Made by a program: the position numbers and the translations under genes. A DNA stretch of 64,000 bases, from positions 32,312 to 96,311 of the forward strand of contig NZ_MJAJ01000002.1 in NCBI RefSeq assembly GCF_001746365.1, given 5' to 3'. Below are positions 62,499-64,000 of this stretch, piece after piece (the stretch's first letter is position 1; each line of letters begins with the position of its first letter). Source of the stretch: Streptomyces sp. LUP30. Lineage in GTDB: Bacteria > Actinomycetota > Actinomycetes > Streptomycetales > Streptomycetaceae. The notes under the pieces are model-generated. The model made no database searches, was not told the origin of the DNA, and worked only from the letters and a program-made list of their open reading frames with translations.

Positions 62499-63689
62499 TC
62501 AGTGATGGTGCCCGCCGTGCGTGTCCCCGGTTGGGTGCCCGTGCTGCACGTGGCCGGTGTCGGGTGAGCCGCCCATCATGCTGAGCATGGACAGGCCGCC
62601 GGTGCGCCAGAAGCGCACCAGGAGCACCGCGGCCAGGAGGAGGAAGACGATGTTTAGCCAGGTGGTGTAGTTCCAGCTCACGCCCTCCATGGGGATCTTC
62701 GCGTCGGCCTGGTCGGGGATCAGGCCGAGCCCTCCGAAGGCGAGTTCGACGATGTACCCGGCGATGACCATCGCGAGGTAGAAGGTGCCGAGCAGGAAGG
62801 CGGCCGTCTTGGCGCCGTAGTACTTCCGGTAGATGTTGAGGATCGGCAGGATCAGCAGGTCGGCGAAGATGAACGCCACGACGCCGCCGAAGCTGATGCC
62901 GCCCTTCCACAGCACCACCGCCAGCGGCACGTTGCCGATGGAGCACACGAACGAGGCGATCGCCACCAGCGGGCCGACGATCGGGCCCCACAGCTTGGCG
63001 GCGAGCGGGTGGCCGTCGAAGAAGAAGGTGCGCCAGAAGGAATCGGGAACCCAGGCGGCGATGGCGCCGGCGATGAGCAGGCCGACGACCAGGTCACGCA
63101 GGATCGCCGCCCACTCCATGACGAAGACGTGCGAGGTCGAGGTGAAACCCTCGCGGGAGAACAGGCGTCGGACGAAGGAGCCCTCGCCTGCTACGGACAT
63201 GTCCATCGCGGCGTGGCCCTCCATCGACCCGGCCAGCCCGTGTTCAGCCTGCTCGCGTGCGGTGCGCAGGAGTTTGTCACGCAGGAAGATCCGGAACAGC
63301 AGCGCCAGCACGATGATCATGATCGGGCCGCCGACGAATTCGGCGGCGGTGAACTGCCAGCCCATCAGCAGGGCCAGGATCACGCCGAGCTCGACGACCA
63401 GGTTGGTGGAGGCGATCTCGAAGGCCATAGCGGCGGTGAAGTTCGCGCCCTTGCGGAACAGCGAGCGGGCCAGCGCGACCGCCGCGTACGAGCAGGACGA
63501 GGACGCCGCGCCCAGGCCGGCGGCGATCGCGAGCGTGCGGGGCCGGTCATCGCCCAGGAGCGAGACCACGGTGGACTTGCGGATCACGGCCTGAACGACC
63601 GCGGACAGGGCGAAGCCCAGAATCAGGGCCCAGGTGATCTCCCAGGTCATCGACCCGGCAATCGACAGTGCGTGCAGTACGGCATCCAT
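62499..63689 (-). CDS. Permease of the ArsP/DUF318 (PF03773-type) family with His-rich tail
   Basis: A 396-aa inner-membrane protein with about eight to nine helices. The twin motifs ASSSCSYAAVALARSLFRKG and SFVCSIGNVPLAVVLWKGG are typical of this permease family, which exports organoarsenicals in some bacteria. The central loop is Met/His-containing (MEGHAAMDMS). The last 20 residues hold many His (HVQHGHPTGDTHGGHHH), suggesting metal binding. A secreted His-containing protein lies upstream on the same strand. Confidence 0.85.
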   Translation of the reverse strand: MDAVLHALSIAGSMTWEITWALILGFALSAVVQAVIRKSTVVSLLGDDRPRTLAIAAGLGAASSSCSYAAVALARSLFRKGANFTAAMAFEIASTNLVVELGVILALLMGWQFTAAEFVGGPIMIIVLALLFRIFLRDKLLRTAREQAEHGLAGSMEGHAAMDMSVAGEGSFVRRLFSREGFTSTSHVFVMEWAAILRDLVVGLLIAGAIAAWVPDSFWRTFFFDGHPLAAKLWGPIVGPLVAIASFVCSIGNVPLAVVLWKGGISFGGVVAFIFADLLILPILNIYRKYYGAKTAAFLLGTFYLAMVIAGYIVELAFGGLGLIPDQADAKIPMEGVSWNYTTWLNIVFLLLAAVLLVRFWRTGGLSMLSMMGGSPDTGHVQHGHPTGDTHGGHHH

Positions 63690-63772
63690 CTGTGAAGCCT
63701 TCCTCCGGCAGGACGGGGCCCGCCACCCACGGACACGCTTCCTCTTTGGTTGCGCGTCGGTCGGGACGGGGT

Positions 63773-63803
63773 GCGGGGCACCGCCGTGTCGGCGGCGCCC
63801 CGC
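63773..63803 (-). terminator. Terminator of the gene cut by the window end
   Basis: GCGGGGC-A-CCGCC and GGCGG-C-GCCCCGC make a stem with one mismatch just past the stop at 63810. It separates that gene from the permease. Confidence 0.7.
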
Positions 63804-63809
63804 CGGGGT

Positions 63810-64000
63810 TCAGCCGACGCGCAGGGTCAGGGCTGCGGTGTGGAGCTTGCCACCGGTCTGGAACTGCAGGAACAGCCGCCAGTTGCCGGAGGTGGGCAGC
63901 TCGGCGTGGAAGGACAGGTCCGGGCCGCCGTGGTCGCCGGTCACCTCGGTGGTCGGGTGGAGGTGGGCGAACGCGGCGTCGCCTTCGTGGAAGGCGGTCA
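63810..64000 (-). CDS. C-terminal end of a secreted/periplasmic-type protein (partial)
   Basis: Only the last 63 residues are in the window. TAFHEGDAAFAHLHPTTEVT then GGPDLSFHAELPTSGNWRLF, and LQFQTGGKLHTAALTLRVG before the stop. This beta-sandwich end with several His is typical of proteins next to copper or heavy-metal transport genes in actinobacteria. The N-terminus lies outside the window. Confidence 0.75.
   Translation of the reverse strand, partial: TAFHEGDAAFAHLHPTTEVTGDHGGPDLSFHAELPTSGNWRLFLQFQTGGKLHTAALTLRVG

Overview
This window looks like an arm-type region of a Streptomyces (or close relative) chromosome. The DNA is very GC-rich, with strongly GC-biased third codon positions, GTG starts and GTGA/ATGA start-stop overlaps. 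Other actinomycete marks are a perfect CebR-type operator, sugar ABC importers without their own ATPase, GAF-ANTAR and RsbW/STAS regulators, and many secreted carbohydrate-active proteins. There are no rRNA or tRNA genes, no CRISPR array and no intact mobile element. Instead there are about fourteen relics: frameshifted, truncated, scrambled or reduced to a tail. Everything here was read by eye from the sequence; family names come from motif recognition, not from database searches.

Layout. 1-9,000: secreted esterase with a ricin-type lectin domain, MerR-SDR operon, broken recombinase-like gene, DJ-1/PfpI protein, an SDR and its scrambled paralogue beside a TetR gene, and a small secreted protein with a duplicated Cys motif. 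9,500-15,700: divergent MarR/MFS efflux pair, NTF2-like protein, cytoplasmic ricin-type lectin, frameshifted Mrr-like nuclease, secreted cyclophilin. 15,960-23,800: CebR-controlled expansin-like cellulose-binding protein, TetR/MMPL/DUF2993 locus, NADP-binding reductase, HAD relic. 24,700-34,600: a mannan utilisation locus with a Tat-exported GH5 mannanase, a GH5 endoglucanase, LacI regulator, GH2 beta-mannosidase and a sugar ABC importer, linked by AACCGGTT-type operators. 34,700-44,800: secreted beta-propeller, Cys-less isochorismatase-like protein with TetR, Tat-exported flavin amine oxidase, CASTOR/POLLUX-like channel, small proteins. 44,800-50,000: ArsR-SRPBCC fusion, XRE-cupin regulator facing a decayed EamA transporter, FMN-binding protein, B3/B4 protein, nitrilase. 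50,700-57,500: secreted small protein, RsbW-like kinase and STAS antagonist, MOSC protein, GAF-ANTAR protein, YhgE/Pip-like membrane protein. 58,100-62,330: an MpaB-type oxygenase fused to EF-hands, translationally coupled to a cis-prenyltransferase and divergent from a PAP2/Aur1-type phosphatase. 62,400-64,000: a permease with a His-rich tail and the end of a secreted protein.

The strongest candidate for an undescribed system is the last three-gene set: prenyl chain synthesis, dephosphorylation and a calcium-binding oxygenase of the superfamily I associate with latex clearing protein. That pathway is an inference from gene order and families. The mannan locus is the best supported functional unit.
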